Shown: piece by piece, positions 19,354-29,671 of the stretch | Layout of the letters: every line of letters begins with the position of its first letter | Position numbering within the stretch: position 1 is the first letter of the stretch | Assembly (NCBI RefSeq): GCF_004799645.1 | Contig: NZ_CP031305.1 | Location: 124,001-188,000 of the forward strand | Source of the DNA: Natronorubrum bangense | Lineage (GTDB): Archaea; Halobacteriota; Halobacteria; Halobacteriales; Natrialbaceae | Direction of reading: 5' to 3' | Length of the DNA stretch: 64,000 nucleotides | Made by a program: the position numbers and the translations under genes | Notes under the pieces: generated by a model | Told to the model about the DNA's origin: nothing | Databases searched by the model: none | What the model saw: only the letters and a program-made list of their open reading frames with translations

Positions 19354-20142
19354 ATGGATCCACTCACACTCCTCGGCGTCGATGTGCTGTTGTTTCTCGT
19401 AATCGGTCTGTTGGCCGGTGCCCACTGTATCGGGATGTGTGGGCCACTCGTGACTGTCTATGCAGGACAGATGGACAGCGGTAACAGCAGCCAGCGGGGC
19501 CATCTCACGACCTACGAAGTGCGCCAGCATGCGCTGTTCAATATCGGTCGGACAGCGAGTTACACGCTGTTGGGTGCGGCGTTTGGCACCCTCGGAAGCC
19601 TGTTGCTCATCACGACGGCTGAACTCTCGCCGATCGTCGACTTCGCCCGAGGCGGTGTTGGGCTCGTCATCGGCGGCTTCGTTATCGCCACTGGCGTCTA
19701 CTACTTGCTCGGACGAACGACTGGTGGTGTCAACGTTCCCGGCCTCGAGCGGGTCGTCGGCTGGCTGACGGCACGGGTTCACCGGCTGGCGAACGGTCCC
19801 GGAATCGTTGGGCTGGGCGCGTTACACGGCCTCTTGCCCTGTCCAATCCTCTACCCGGCGTTTCTGTACGCGTTTGCGACCGGCTCGCCGACGGGTGGTG
19901 CACTCGCGCTGGCTGCACTCGGAATCGGGACGATTCCGGCCGTCTTCGCTTACGGGACGTTCATCGACTCCGTCGATATCGTCCACCGACGGCGCGTTCA
20001 CCGGCTGCTCGGCGTCGCGTTCGTCGTGCTTGGCTACATCCTGTTTGCCCATGGACTGATGAGCCTCGGGTTCCACGTCCCACATCCGGAGCTCCCGTTC
20101 TACGAAGGACTCGACACGCCGGGCGCACACGACCATCACTGA
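19354..20142 (+). CDS. UreH/TauE-SafE-like membrane protein
   Basis: A 262-aa membrane protein with about six helices and the signature AGAHCIGMCGPL of the UreH-like (sulfite exporter TauE/SafE-type) family, plus LHGLLPCPILYPAF in the second half. Members near heavy-metal ATPases are implicated in cytochrome oxidase assembly or copper handling. The C-terminus ends in a His-rich tail (GAHDHH). The ATPase gene begins 24 nt later, so the two form an operon. Confidence 0.85.
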   Translation: MDPLTLLGVDVLLFLVIGLLAGAHCIGMCGPLVTVYAGQMDSGNSSQRGHLTTYEVRQHALFNIGRTASYTLLGAAFGTLGSLLLITTAELSPIVDFARGGVGLVIGGFVIATGVYYLLGRTTGGVNVPGLERVVGWLTARVHRLANGPGIVGLGALHGLLPCPILYPAFLYAFATGSPTGGALALAALGIGTIPAVFAYGTFIDSVDIVHRRRVHRLLGVAFVVLGYILFAHGLMSLGFHVPHPELPFYEGLDTPGAHDHH

Positions 20143-20166
20143 CGCGGCACACACTCCCAGATCACG

Positions 20167-22635
20167 ATGACGAACGACCACGACCAACCAAACGAGACTG
20201 GCTGCACGCTGTGTGACCTCCCTGTCGAGGGCAGCGGCGTGACAGACGACGGTAACGACTTCTGCTGTGTGGGCTGTCGAGATGTCTATCAGACACTCGG
20301 CGACCTCGAGGTCGACGTCGATGCCGACGATGTTCGTCGTGCTCGAGCGACTGCCGACGACCAGCGCCACACACGAGAGGTGCCTGCTGACCACGAGGCG
20401 ACGTTTCTCGAGGTTGACGGGATGCATTGTGCGACCTGTGAGGCGTTTATCGAGTCAGTGTCGCGCGATACAGACGGTGTCAGCGACGCGAGTGCGAGTT
20501 ACGTCACCGACACAGTGCGAATCGACCACGATCCGGAGACGGTCTCACAGGAAGCGCTACAGGACGCGATCAGCGGCCTCGGATACAGCGCCTACGACCG
20601 CGAAGACGCGTTCAGCCGCCGAAAAGCCGACAACTGGGCGATGGGGCGGGTCGTCGTCGGTGCGCTCATGGGCATGATGGTGATGTTGCAGTATATCGTG
20701 CTCATCTACCCGATCTACTTCGGCGGGCTGTTCTACGACGATCGGACGACGGAGTTCCTCGAGGCGACGCTTGCGAGCTCGCTTGCGACGCCGTTCTATC
20801 TCGTTATCGCCGCCCTCACGACGATCGTGTTGGCCGTTACAGGAAAGCCGATCTTGCAGGGAGCGTACGTCAGTGCCCGAACCAGATCGCCGAACATGGA
20901 TCTGCTCGTTGCGATCGCGGCCGTCAGCGCGTATCTCTACAGTACGCTCTCGGTCGTCGTCAGCGGCCCCCACATCTACTACGACGTCACCGTGGCGATC
21001 ATCGTCATCGTCTCCGTCGGGAACTACTACGAGACGACGATCAAACAGCAAGCGACCGAGCGCCTCTCGGATCTCACCTCGATTCAGGTCGACGAAGCCC
21101 GTCGGGTTCGCGACGACGGAAGCCACGACGACGTCGCTGTTGCCGATCTCGAGGCGGACGATCACGTGCTGGTTCGGGCCGGTGAGCGGATCCCTGTCGA
21201 CGGCGACGTCGTCGACGGCGAGGCCGCGGTCGACGAGGCAGTTATCACGGGCGAGTCACTGCCGGTCGGGAAGACCCCCGGCGACGCCGTCGTCGGTGGC
21301 TCGATGGTCGCCGACGGTGCGGTCACCGTCCGCGTCGGGGAGAACGCGACCAGCAGTCTCGATCGCATCACCGAACTCGTCTGGGATCTTCAGAGTGGCA
21401 CCCACGGCATCCAGAAACTCGCGGACAAGCTGGCGACGATTTTCGTCCCGCTTGTGCTCGTGCTTTCGATCGTTGTCACAACGCTGTATCTTGCCGTTGG
21501 CTACGGGGTGGCCGCTGCGTTGCTCATCGGTCTGACGGTGTTGATCGTCTCCTGTCCGTGTGCACTCGGGCTGGCGACGCCGCTTGCGGTCGCAGCTGGC
21601 GTTCGAGATGCCTTGGAGCGCTCGATCGTCGTCTTCGACGACAGCGTCTTCGAGCGCATCCGTACCGCGGACACCGTCGTCTTCGACAAGACGGGGACGC
21701 TGACGACCGGCGAGATGACCGTCGTCGAGACCGACTGTGAGGACGACCTCAAGGCGCAGGCGGCGCTGCTCGAGGCCCAGTCCGCCCATCCGGTCGGGCA
21801 GGCGATCGCCGCCGATCGACCGGTCACCGACGGGGGCTCGCTCGAGGAGACAGCGACGGAGTCGGAGTCGGCGTCAGCGTCGACCACAGAGAACGACCGC
21901 GTGACGGCGTTTGAGTCCCACCGAAACGGCGTCAGCGGCATCGTCGACGGCGAGGAGCTCATCGTCGGCCATCCGGACCTCTTCACCGATCGTGGCTGGA
22001 CAGTGCCCGACGAGATTGCCACACAGATCGACGACGGTCGACAGACCGGGCAGGTTCCGGTCGCCGTCGGTCGGAACGGGACTGCGGAGGGCGTCATCGT
22101 CGTCGGTGACGAACTCCGCGGAGAGTGGGCGGAGACGCTGACAGCGATTTCGGAGACCGACACCGACGTCGTCATCCTCACTGGTGACGACGCGAAAGCT
22201 GCGAGTCGCTTCCGTGAGCACCCATCCGTCGATCAGGTGTTTGCGGGTGTGCCACCGGAGGGGAAAGCCGAGACTGTTGAGCGACTCAAAGAACGCGGCC
22301 AGACGGTCATGATCGGCGACGGGACCAACGACGCGCCAGCGCTCGCGGCCGCCGACCTCGGAATCGCGCTCGGCGGTGGCACCGCGATGGCCGCCGACGC
22401 AGCCGACGTCGCCCTCGTCGACGACAACCTGGGCTCGGTCGACACCGTTTTCGAACTCGCTCGAGCCACTGATCGACGCGTCAAAGGCAACATCGGCTGG
22501 GCGTTCTGCTACAACGCGATTGCGATCCCACTCGCCGTGACGGGACTGCTCAATCCGTTGTTCGCGGCCCTCGCGATGGGGGCGAGCAGCCTCCTGGTCG
22601 TCACGAACTCCTCGCGGCCGTTGCTCGACGACTGA
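20167..22635 (+). CDS. CcoI/FixI-type copper-translocating P1B ATPase
   Basis: An 822-aa P-type ATPase. In order: an N-terminal Cys-rich metal-binding domain (CTLC at 13-16, CCVGC at 33-37), an HMA domain with GMHCATC (85-91), eight predicted helices with the CPC metal site (C463-P-C465), actuator motif GESLPVGKTPGD, phosphorylation site DKTGTLTTGE (D507) and hinge GDGTNDAPAL. The N-terminal arrangement matches CcoI/FixI ATPases that supply copper to haem-copper oxidases more than plain CopA exporters. It is co-transcribed with the UreH-like gene. Direction of transport (export across the membrane for oxidase assembly) is inferred from the family. Confidence 0.9.
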   Translation: MTNDHDQPNETGCTLCDLPVEGSGVTDDGNDFCCVGCRDVYQTLGDLEVDVDADDVRRARATADDQRHTREVPADHEATFLEVDGMHCATCEAFIESVSRDTDGVSDASASYVTDTVRIDHDPETVSQEALQDAISGLGYSAYDREDAFSRRKADNWAMGRVVVGALMGMMVMLQYIVLIYPIYFGGLFYDDRTTEFLEATLASSLATPFYLVIAALTTIVLAVTGKPILQGAYVSARTRSPNMDLLVAIAAVSAYLYSTLSVVVSGPHIYYDVTVAIIVIVSVGNYYETTIKQQATERLSDLTSIQVDEARRVRDDGSHDDVAVADLEADDHVLVRAGERIPVDGDVVDGEAAVDEAVITGESLPVGKTPGDAVVGGSMVADGAVTVRVGENATSSLDRITELVWDLQSGTHGIQKLADKLATIFVPLVLVLSIVVTTLYLAVGYGVAAALLIGLTVLIVSCPCALGLATPLAVAAGVRDALERSIVVFDDSVFERIRTADTVVFDKTGTLTTGEMTVVETDCEDDLKAQAALLEAQSAHPVGQAIAADRPVTDGGSLEETATESESASASTTENDRVTAFESHRNGVSGIVDGEELIVGHPDLFTDRGWTVPDEIATQIDDGRQTGQVPVAVGRNGTAEGVIVVGDELRGEWAETLTAISETDTDVVILTGDDAKAASRFREHPSVDQVFAGVPPEGKAETVERLKERGQTVMIGDGTNDAPALAAADLGIALGGGTAMAADAADVALVDDNLGSVDTVFELARATDRRVKGNIGWAFCYNAIAIPLAVTGLLNPLFAALAMGASSLLVVTNSSRPLLDD

Positions 22636-22740
22636 CGTGGATCGTCCATCTCGTGTGCTCGCCGAACAGCGTCCTTGGTCGGGTCGACGAACTGCAACCA
22701 GTCAGTGGACTAATGCGTTAGCACAGCCATAGTGTCGGAT

Positions 22741-23997
22741 ATGTCCGACCGGGCCGATGCGTCGGGGTGGCTTTCCGAGGGGCGGGCGTTGACCGTCCTT
22801 GCGCTGGTCAGCGTCGCACTCGCCGCCGTTATCATCTTGCCCTATCTCCAGTACGTCCTCCTCGGAGTCGTCCTCGCGTACATTCTGGAACCGGCACAGC
22901 GACGCCTCGAGCGCGTCGTCAGACCGATGACTGCTGCGCTCACGCTCGTCGTCGTCGCCATCCTTGCGATCCTCCTACCGGTTGCGTACGTACTCGCAAT
23001 CGCGCTCCGGCAGGCCCTCGAACTCGTCGGCGCGGTACAGGATGGGAGATTAAACATCGACGACATCGAGGCGCAACTCGAGGAAACGGGTGTCGACGTC
23101 GATCTGGTAGAGATGTACGGCATCTATCAGGAGCCGATCGCAGCCGGGTTACAGGGGCTTGCGACCAGTGGAATCGAGTTCGTCAGTGGGCTCCCGGGCA
23201 TTCTTATCGGGATTACGGTGACGCTGTTCGTGCTCTTTGCGCTGTTGCGAGACGGCAATCGGCTCGTCGCATGGAGCCATACGGTCGTCCCGATCGACGA
23301 CGAGATTCAACAGGAACTGCTCGCGGAACTGGACCAGCTTATGTGGGCCTCCGTGATCGGTAACGTCGGTGTCGCAGCCATTCAGGCGGTGTTGCTTGGC
23401 GTCGGGCTGGCTGTTCTTGGCGTCCCCGCCGTTGTCTTGCTCACCGTTGGGACGTTCGTCTTCGCGTTGCTCCCACTGATCGGTGCGTTCGGAATCTGGC
23501 TCCCGGTTACGGTCTACTTGCTTGCCGTCGGCGAGTTCATCCCCGCGGCGGCGCTCGTCGTCTACGGCTCGTTGGTCAGTGCCTCCGACACCTATCTGCG
23601 GCCCGCGCTGATCGGCCGAACCAGTGCGTTCAACTCCGCAATCATCGTTGTCGGAATCTTCGGCGGCCTCATCGTCTTCGGCGCAGTCGGGCTATTCATT
23701 GGCCCCGTCGTCCTCGGCGGCGCGAAAGTCACCCTCGACGTGGTCGCTCGAGAACGAGCCCAGAAAGATCCTGTCTCAGCGGCGGACAGTTCGGCCGACG
23801 ACGCTGCTGTCGACACTGACACAGAAACCGGCGTTCGAGAAGCACCAGATCGAGAGGCAGACACAGGGGCTGACGACGGGCGAGCGCCATCCCCCGACGC
23901 GACCGAGGAGGAGACAGCTGAAAAAGCGGTGTCCGAGCCGAACGGGGAGACAGATGCTGAGACCGAAACCGATTCCGACACCGACACTCCGTCGTAG
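22741..23997 (+). CDS. AI-2E family transporter (PerM/UPF0118-like)
   Basis: A 418-aa membrane protein with about eight helices in the arrangement of the AI-2E exporter family: hydrophobic pairs at the N-terminus, a soluble stretch (residues about 100-140), then TM helices ending in FNSAIIVVGIFGGLIVFG and LFIGPVVLG. Residues after about 335 form an unstructured acidic tail rich in Asp, Glu and Thr. ATG 22741 is chosen; a GTG nine bases earlier is also possible. Family members export small molecules or act in Na+/H+ antiport; the substrate here is unknown. Confidence 0.85.
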   Translation: MSDRADASGWLSEGRALTVLALVSVALAAVIILPYLQYVLLGVVLAYILEPAQRRLERVVRPMTAALTLVVVAILAILLPVAYVLAIALRQALELVGAVQDGRLNIDDIEAQLEETGVDVDLVEMYGIYQEPIAAGLQGLATSGIEFVSGLPGILIGITVTLFVLFALLRDGNRLVAWSHTVVPIDDEIQQELLAELDQLMWASVIGNVGVAAIQAVLLGVGLAVLGVPAVVLLTVGTFVFALLPLIGAFGIWLPVTVYLLAVGEFIPAAALVVYGSLVSASDTYLRPALIGRTSAFNSAIIVVGIFGGLIVFGAVGLFIGPVVLGGAKVTLDVVARERAQKDPVSAADSSADDAAVDTDTETGVREAPDREADTGADDGRAPSPDATEEETAEKAVSEPNGETDAETETDSDTDTPS

Positions 23998-24153
23998 CCA
24001 CCGTGTGTCGGTCAGCAGCTCGATACGACCGCCGCCGAAGGGGTGCGTTCATTACCCTATGACCACTACGCACACGTATCATGCCTCGACTCGACTCGAG
24101 CAGGCGGCACAGATGTCTCTCGTCTGGTTCGGTCGGTCGGGGCCAGTACTACT

Positions 24154-25491
24154 ATGCACGGATCTGACGCCACCGGGAGTCCATACGCTCCCCACACTAC
24201 CGAGGAACGCTCACGGATGCTCGAGGCCATCGGCGTCGAGACGGTCGACGACCTCTTCGACATTCCGACAGCTGTCGAGTTCGACGATGCGTTCGGTATC
24301 GATTCCCGATCAGAACAGGAGACGAGACGACTGGTACGCTCGATCCTGGGGCGCAACGACACGTTGACGGAGCTGTTGGGTCGTGGCCACTACGGCTACT
24401 ACATTCCGTCGCTGGTCAACCATCTCGCGGATCGCTCGGAGTTTTTGACCTCCTATACGCAGTATCAGCCCGAAGTCTCGCAGGGCTTCCTGCAGGTTCT
24501 CTTCGAGTACCAGTCGCTGCTAGTCGAGTTGACCGGTCTCGAGATTGCCAACTGCTCGATGTACGACGCGGCGACGGCACTCGGCGAAGCCGCAACCCTT
24601 GCCGAGCGCGTTCGGGAGACAAGCGGCCACCGCGTGCTCGTTCCCGACCGCCTGCTCGAGGGCCGGCGCTCGACGCTCGAGAACTACGTCGCCGGAACGG
24701 ATCTCGTCGTCGAGGAGTACCCCCTCGATGACGGTGTTGTCGACCTCGAGGGTCTCGAGGGGATGGTCGACGAGGACGTCGTCATGCTCTACGCCGAGAA
24801 CCCGACGGTCCGCGGGACGATCGAGGAGGGACTCGAGTCGATCGGCGACCTCGCGACGGCCCACGACGCGCTGTACGTTCTCGGTTCGGACCCGATTGCA
24901 CTCTCGTTGCTCCAGCGGCCGGCGGATGTCGGTGCCGATGTCGTCGTTGGCGACGCGAGTGTGCTCGGGCTGCCGACCAGCTACGGGATGGGGCTCGGCC
25001 TGTTCGCGACGCGCGAGGACTTCCTCCGGCAGGTCCCCGGCCGACTGGTCGGGGCCAGCGAGGACGCGACCGACCGGCGTGCGTACACGCTCACCTTACA
25101 GACCCGCGAACAGCACATTCGCCGAGAGCGGGCAACGAGTAACATCTGTACGAATCAGGCGTGGGTTGCGCTCCGAACCGCGATTCACGCCGCGTCGCTC
25201 GGGCCACACGGTATGGTCGACCTCGCAAAACGTGGCGTGACCCGCGCCGAGGATCTTGCAGAGCGACTCGACGAGTTGACCGGTGTCACGGCCCCAGTCC
25301 ACGACCGGCGTCACTTCCGCGAGTTCGTCGCCCACGTCGACCAGCCCGCAGCCCCGATCGCCGAAGACCTCGAGCACCGTGGCTTTGCGGTCCACGTCGT
25401 CGGTGAACACGAGATTCAGATGTGTGTCGCTGGCGTGTCGGATGCGAAACTCGAGCGGTTTGTTGCCGCGTTCAAAGAGGTGGTACAATGA
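24154..25491 (+). CDS. gcvPA: Glycine dehydrogenase (decarboxylating) subunit 1
   Basis: N-terminal-type subunit of the two-subunit P-protein that decarboxylates glycine in the glycine cleavage system. The 445-aa sequence shows PLP-family fold-type I features: [21 protein letters not shown] at the N-terminus, [52 protein letters not shown] and [22 protein letters not shown] 24154 gives the usual N-terminus. Its TGA overlaps the ATG of gcvPB (ATGA at 25488), so the subunits are coupled. Confidence 0.96.
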   Translation: MHGSDATGSPYAPHTTEERSRMLEAIGVETVDDLFDIPTAVEFDDAFGIDSRSEQETRRLVRSILGRNDTLTELLGRGHYGYYIPSLVNHLADRSEFLTSYTQYQPEVSQGFLQVLFEYQSLLVELTGLEIANCSMYDAATALGEAATLAERVRETSGHRVLVPDRLLEGRRSTLENYVAGTDLVVEEYPLDDGVVDLEGLEGMVDEDVVMLYAENPTVRGTIEEGLESIGDLATAHDALYVLGSDPIALSLLQRPADVGADVVVGDASVLGLPTSYGMGLGLFATREDFLRQVPGRLVGASEDATDRRAYTLTLQTREQHIRRERATSNICTNQAWVALRTAIHAASLGPHGMVDLAKRGVTRAEDLAERLDELTGVTAPVHDRRHFREFVAHVDQPAAPIAEDLEHRGFAVHVVGEHEIQMCVAGVSDAKLERFVAAFKEVVQ

Positions 25492-26966
25492 CCAACAACG
25501 CAGAAACGCCCGAAGACGGATCGGTTCGCTACGACCAGGCTCGCTACGTCGAGAACGGCCAGTACGAGCCGTTGCTCGCCGAGAAGGATCTCACCCGCGT
25601 CGAGATCGGCGACGATGACGACTCGCCGCTTCCTGACGACCTTACACGTGATCGCCTCGAGTTGCCCGACCTCTCCGAACCCGAGCTGGCGCGCCACTAC
25701 ACGCGCCTCTCCCAGATGATCTACGGGATCGACAGCGGCCCCTACCCGCTTGGCTCGTGTACGATGAAGTACAATCCCAAGTTCACCGAGGACGTGGCGG
25801 CGCTGCCGAGTGTGGCCGTCCACCCGGACCGCTCGGAGCGCTCGACGCAGGGGAGCCTCGAGCTCATGTACCGCCTGCAGGACTATCTGGGCCGAATCGG
25901 CGGGATGGATGCCGTCACGCTCCAGCCACCTGCTGGTGCGGCCGGCGAGTTCGTCGGTATCCGTGTCGCCGCGGCCTACCACGAGCACAACGGCGAGGGC
26001 CATCGCGACGAGGTCATCATCCCCGACAGCGCTCATGGGACGAACTTCGCGACCGCCGCACTCGGCGGCTACGACGTCGTCTCCTTGCCAAGCGACGACG
26101 AGGGACGGGTCGATCTCGAGGCGCTCGAGGCTGCCCTCTCGGAGAAGACGGCTGCGTTGATGCTGACGAATCCGAACACGCTCGGCCTGTTCGAACGCGA
26201 CATCACCGAAATCGCCGAGATGGTCCACGACGTCGGCGGGTTGCTCTACTACGACGGCGCGAATCTGAATGCCCTGCTCGGCCGTGCCCGGCCGGGAGAT
26301 ATGGGCTTCGACGTGATGCACTACAACGTCCACAAGACGTTCGCGACGCCCCACGGCGGCGGCGGCCCCGGTGCCGGCCCAGTCGGTGTCGTCTCCGAAC
26401 TCGCCCCGTTCCTGCCGTCACCCCGGGTGCGCGAAAGCGAGAGCGGCACAAGCGAGCCAACCTACGAACTGTTCGAGCCCGACCACACCATCGGTAAGGT
26501 GCACGGATTCCAGGGCAACTGGCTCGTCCTCGTCAAGACCTTCGCCTACATCGCGCGACTGGGCGACGACGGACTCACTGACGCCAGCGCGAAAGCCGTC
26601 CTGAACGCGAACTATCTCGCGAGTCAACTCGAGTACGACGTTCCCTACGAGCCGTTCCACCACGAGTTCGTCGCCAGCGCCGGTGACCAGGACGCCGCCG
26701 ACGTCGCCAAACGCATGCTCGATTACGGCGTCCACCCACCGACGACCAAGTGGCCCGAAATCGTCCCTGAGGCGCTGATGACCGAGCCGACGGAAGTCGA
26801 AAGCAAGGCCACGCTGGATCGCCTCGCCGCCGCGTTCAACGCCGTCGCCGACGAAGACGACGAGGCGCTCGAGGCTGCCCCTGGCCGAACGACCGCGCGC
26901 CGGATCGACCAGACCAGTGCCGCCCGCAACCCGCGGCTGTCCTGGCACGCGCTCGAGGACGAGTAA
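25488..26966 (+). CDS. gcvPB: Glycine dehydrogenase (decarboxylating) subunit 2
   Basis: C-terminal-type subunit of the P-protein, 492 aa. The PLP lysine is K283 in [18 protein letters not shown]; other signatures are [18 protein letters not shown] and [12 protein letters not shown]. It starts with ATG overlapping the gcvPA stop. Neither gcvT nor gcvH lies nearby, unlike loci where all four genes are together, so T- and H-proteins must be encoded elsewhere. Confidence 0.96.
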   Translation: MTNNAETPEDGSVRYDQARYVENGQYEPLLAEKDLTRVEIGDDDDSPLPDDLTRDRLELPDLSEPELARHYTRLSQMIYGIDSGPYPLGSCTMKYNPKFTEDVAALPSVAVHPDRSERSTQGSLELMYRLQDYLGRIGGMDAVTLQPPAGAAGEFVGIRVAAAYHEHNGEGHRDEVIIPDSAHGTNFATAALGGYDVVSLPSDDEGRVDLEALEAALSEKTAALMLTNPNTLGLFERDITEIAEMVHDVGGLLYYDGANLNALLGRARPGDMGFDVMHYNVHKTFATPHGGGGPGAGPVGVVSELAPFLPSPRVRESESGTSEPTYELFEPDHTIGKVHGFQGNWLVLVKTFAYIARLGDDGLTDASAKAVLNANYLASQLEYDVPYEPFHHEFVASAGDQDAADVAKRMLDYGVHPPTTKWPEIVPEALMTEPTEVESKATLDRLAAAFNAVADEDDEALEAAPGRTTARRIDQTSAARNPRLSWHALEDE

Positions 26967-27056
26967 TCGCGCCGCTGGACTCGATCTGCTCCCCGGAGTC
27001 TTTGGTTTCAGCCTGTTGGATCGTTCGACGGTGATCCGGAGCCGTTTTTCAGGTCG

Positions 27057-28772
27057 TCACTTCGCTGGCGTCGTGAGCCCGTCTTCTAAATGCTCGAGCA
27101 AGGCGGGATGGAGCGAGCCGTTCGAACCGAGCAGCGCCCGTCGCTCGTCAGTCTCGAGGGTGAACTCGAAGGGGGCACCCGATTCATCTGTGATCGTCGC
27201 GCCGGCGGCACGGGCGATGATGAGGCCGGCCGCGATGTCCCAGGGATGTGTGTCGTGTTCCCAGATCGCATCAGCGCTGCCGCTGGCGAGATAACAGAGG
27301 TTGAGCGCGGCCGAGCCGAGCCGTCGGACGCCGCGTGACTCCTGGTAAAAATGCGAGAGGAAGATGCCGTCGGGGTCGTAGCCCGAAATGAGCATGCTTT
27401 CGTCGAGTCGCTCCCGGTCGGTGGTCCGGATCGGATCGCCGTCGCGCCAGGCACCCTCGCCCGCGATTGCGGTGAACAACTCGTCGGTCTCGGGGACGTA
27501 GACGACCCCCATCACCGGCTCGTCGTCTTCGATCAGTGCGACCGAAATCGAGTAGTTGGGGTTGCCGTGTGCGAAGTTCCCGGTGCCGTCGAGTGGATCG
27601 ATGACCCACAGATAGTCCGCATCCTCGCCGGTCTGGCGGGTGCTCTCTTCGGAGAAGATCGCATGGTCTGGAAACTCGTTGCCAACGGCGGTCGTGATGA
27701 TCCGGTCGGCCTGGTGGTCGGCCTCGGTGACGATGTCTGATTTGTTGCTTTTGACATCGACCGATTCGACCTGCCCGTGGAGTTCTCGTAGCGGCTCGCC
27801 GGCAGCTCTGGCGGCTTCCGTGGCGACCGTGAGCGCATGTTTGACGGTGTCCGTCTCGCTGTCCGCTGCAGTCGGTTTCGGGGATGACGTTGTCTCGAGT
27901 TTCTTCTCGGGTGGCACCGCTGCTTCCCGGAGATTCCAGCCCAGTTTCTTCGTGATCGCTGTAAAGAAGTGGTCGTCGTAACTCGTTCGAACGACGTGGG
28001 CGCGTTTTGCAGCACCTGTGATCGTCATCTCGTCGTCCTCGCTCAAGATCGTGTGGGCGCGGCCGCCGTCAACCAGCAGACTGGCCTGTCCTCTCGTGAT
28101 AATTCGCAGTTCCGTCTCGGGAGAGACGACGATCGGTCTGACGCCGAGATTGTGCGTATGCAGCGGGACGATCTGGAGGGTGTGATTGTTCACCGGGTAG
28201 TGGACCGGGCCGTTCGCCGACAGCGAGATCCCCGTCGAGCCAGTCGGCGTCGAGACGGCAAGCCCCGTTCCCTCGAACTCACCGATATACTCGTTGTCCG
28301 CATAGACGTCGAGTCGCGCCACCTTCCGGTCGATGGGGTTCTCCGGGGGCACCTGCTGGATCATGACATCGTTGATTCCCGTCGCGTCCACGCCGGGCGC
28401 AGTGACGTGGACCTGCTGGCGGCTGTCGACTGCGGCTCGCCCGCACAACACCTCCTCGAGGGCGTCCTCGAGGTCTTCGGGCTCGACACGAGCCAGAAAC
28501 GCAAGCGTTCCCGTGTTGACGCCCAGCTGTGGAATATTCCGCGGCGCGAACGTTTTGACACCCTCCAGAAAGGTCCCGTCACCGCCGAGGGTTACGCCAA
28601 GCGTGGCACGGTTTTCGTTGTACACCCTTCCAACATCGTCGCCGACGTCGACGCTCGAGAGGCCGATATCGTGCTTGGCGGTCCAGTCAGTGAGTGTCTC
28701 GAGCGCCCCCTCACTGTCGGGGCTGACGATCGCGATGATTTCGTCCGTCGTTGCCAGTCTGCGCCCTTGCAT
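27057..28772 (-). CDS. Fused NAD kinase and inositol monophosphatase-family phosphatase
   Basis: A 571-aa two-domain enzyme. The first half (to about residue 280) is NAD kinase: GVTLGGDGTFLEG (GGDGT at 63-67) and TPTGSTGISLSANGP. The second half (from about 305) is an IMPase/FBPase-like Mg2+ phosphatase: EADHQADRIITTAV, WVIDPLDGTGNFAHG and HPWDIAAGLIIARAAG. Similar fusions have both NAD kinase and NADP phosphatase activity, so this protein may set the NAD/NADP ratio. As I recall, in the methanogen enzyme the phosphatase domain comes first, the reverse of this order. A low-complexity linker joins the halves. ATG 28770-28772 starts it. Confidence 0.9.
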   Translation of the reverse strand: MQGRRLATTDEIIAIVSPDSEGALETLTDWTAKHDIGLSSVDVGDDVGRVYNENRATLGVTLGGDGTFLEGVKTFAPRNIPQLGVNTGTLAFLARVEPEDLEDALEEVLCGRAAVDSRQQVHVTAPGVDATGINDVMIQQVPPENPIDRKVARLDVYADNEYIGEFEGTGLAVSTPTGSTGISLSANGPVHYPVNNHTLQIVPLHTHNLGVRPIVVSPETELRIITRGQASLLVDGGRAHTILSEDDEMTITGAAKRAHVVRTSYDDHFFTAITKKLGWNLREAAVPPEKKLETTSSPKPTAADSETDTVKHALTVATEAARAAGEPLRELHGQVESVDVKSNKSDIVTEADHQADRIITTAVGNEFPDHAIFSEESTRQTGEDADYLWVIDPLDGTGNFAHGNPNYSISVALIEDDEPVMGVVYVPETDELFTAIAGEGAWRDGDPIRTTDRERLDESMLISGYDPDGIFLSHFYQESRGVRRLGSAALNLCYLASGSADAIWEHDTHPWDIAAGLIIARAAGATITDESGAPFEFTLETDERRALLGSNGSLHPALLEHLEDGLTTPAK

Positions 28773-29045
28773 ACGTAGTTTCCTAGCAGTCGTATCTGTT
28801 TATGCGTTCGCCGTGGTTCGACGCGTGAAGACGCTGGTGTTCAACCGTGAGCAGGGCAGTTCTCATCGCCACTGACCGTTACTGCACACCTGCTCGAGAC
28901 CGGCTATACGATGGGCATGTCCATTCAGTCGTTTCTCTACCCCCACGAGACTCCGGACTAAAGCGGCTCGAGTCGAGCGTTAAACGCGGTACTGCAGCCC
29001 TGGAACCAGGGGAACACTTGTGTCGCTGAGCGATGAGATGTGCGT

Positions 29046-29486
29046 ATGGCCGTCATCGATATCGCTCGTGGGACTGTCGTTACTGTCGAACCGGACGCGA
29101 CGCTTTCGGATGTGGTCCAGACGATGCGAACCGAGCAGGTCGGGAGCGTGATCGTTGTCTCGGCGGACGAACCGCTCGGCCTCGTCTCCGATCGAGACCT
29201 CGCGTTCGAGGTCCTCGCTGAGAACGGGGCCACGAGAGAGACGCCAGTCGCCGAAATCGTCTCCGAGGATTTCCTGACGGTGCCCGCCGACGCGGGCGTC
29301 TACGATCTCGTCGACCTCATGTCCACCAAAGGCGTTCGTCGACTCCCCGTGGTCGACGACGGCGACCTCGTCGGCATCGTATCGCTTTCCGATGTCGTCG
29401 TCTTGCTCGGTATGGAGCTCCAACACGTCGCAAACACGATCCGTGCAGTCTCGCCAGCCTACGAACGGTCCACGATGGATCGGTAG
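29046..29486 (+). CDS. CBS-domain pair protein
   Basis: A 146-aa protein made of two CBS domains and nothing else: the first around GTVVTVEPDATLSDVVQTMR and VVSADEPLGLVSDRDLAFEV, the second around IVSEDFLTVPADAGVYDLVDL and VDDGDLVGIVSLSDVVVLLG. Such stand-alone pairs bind adenosyl nucleotides and regulate partner proteins. I chose ATG 29046; GTG 29040 is two codons earlier. Its end faces the tandem repeat and a convergent zinc-ribbon gene. Confidence 0.92.
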   Translation: MAVIDIARGTVVTVEPDATLSDVVQTMRTEQVGSVIVVSADEPLGLVSDRDLAFEVLAENGATRETPVAEIVSEDFLTVPADAGVYDLVDLMSTKGVRRLPVVDDGDLVGIVSLSDVVVLLGMELQHVANTIRAVSPAYERSTMDR

Positions 29487-29523
29487 TGTGCGTGTCGACT
29501 CGAGAGCTCGACTCTGTACCTCT

Positions 29524-29671
29524 CGCTCGAGTCGACGAGAAGAATGGGTGCAGTCGCAGTCCGTTACGCGCTCGAGTCGACGAGAAGAATGGGTGCAGTC
29601 GCAGTCCGTTACGCGCTCGAGTCGACGAGAAGAATGGGTGCAGTCGCAGTCCGTTACGCGCTCGAGTCGAC
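29524..29671. repeat. Tandem repeat, 45-bp unit, three copies plus a partial copy
   Basis: Units at 29524-29568, 29569-29613 and 29614-29658 are identical 45-mers beginning CGCTCGAGTCGACGAGAAGA; a 13-14 bp partial fourth copy follows from 29659. The first bases of the partial copy form the last codons of the leftward zinc-ribbon gene, whose TAA stop lies in the third unit. The array fills the gap between two convergent genes. Confidence 0.97.

Noticed and set aside
29524..29671. Possible CRISPR array
   Set aside because: Units are 45-bp contiguous repeats with no unique spacers and no cas genes nearby.
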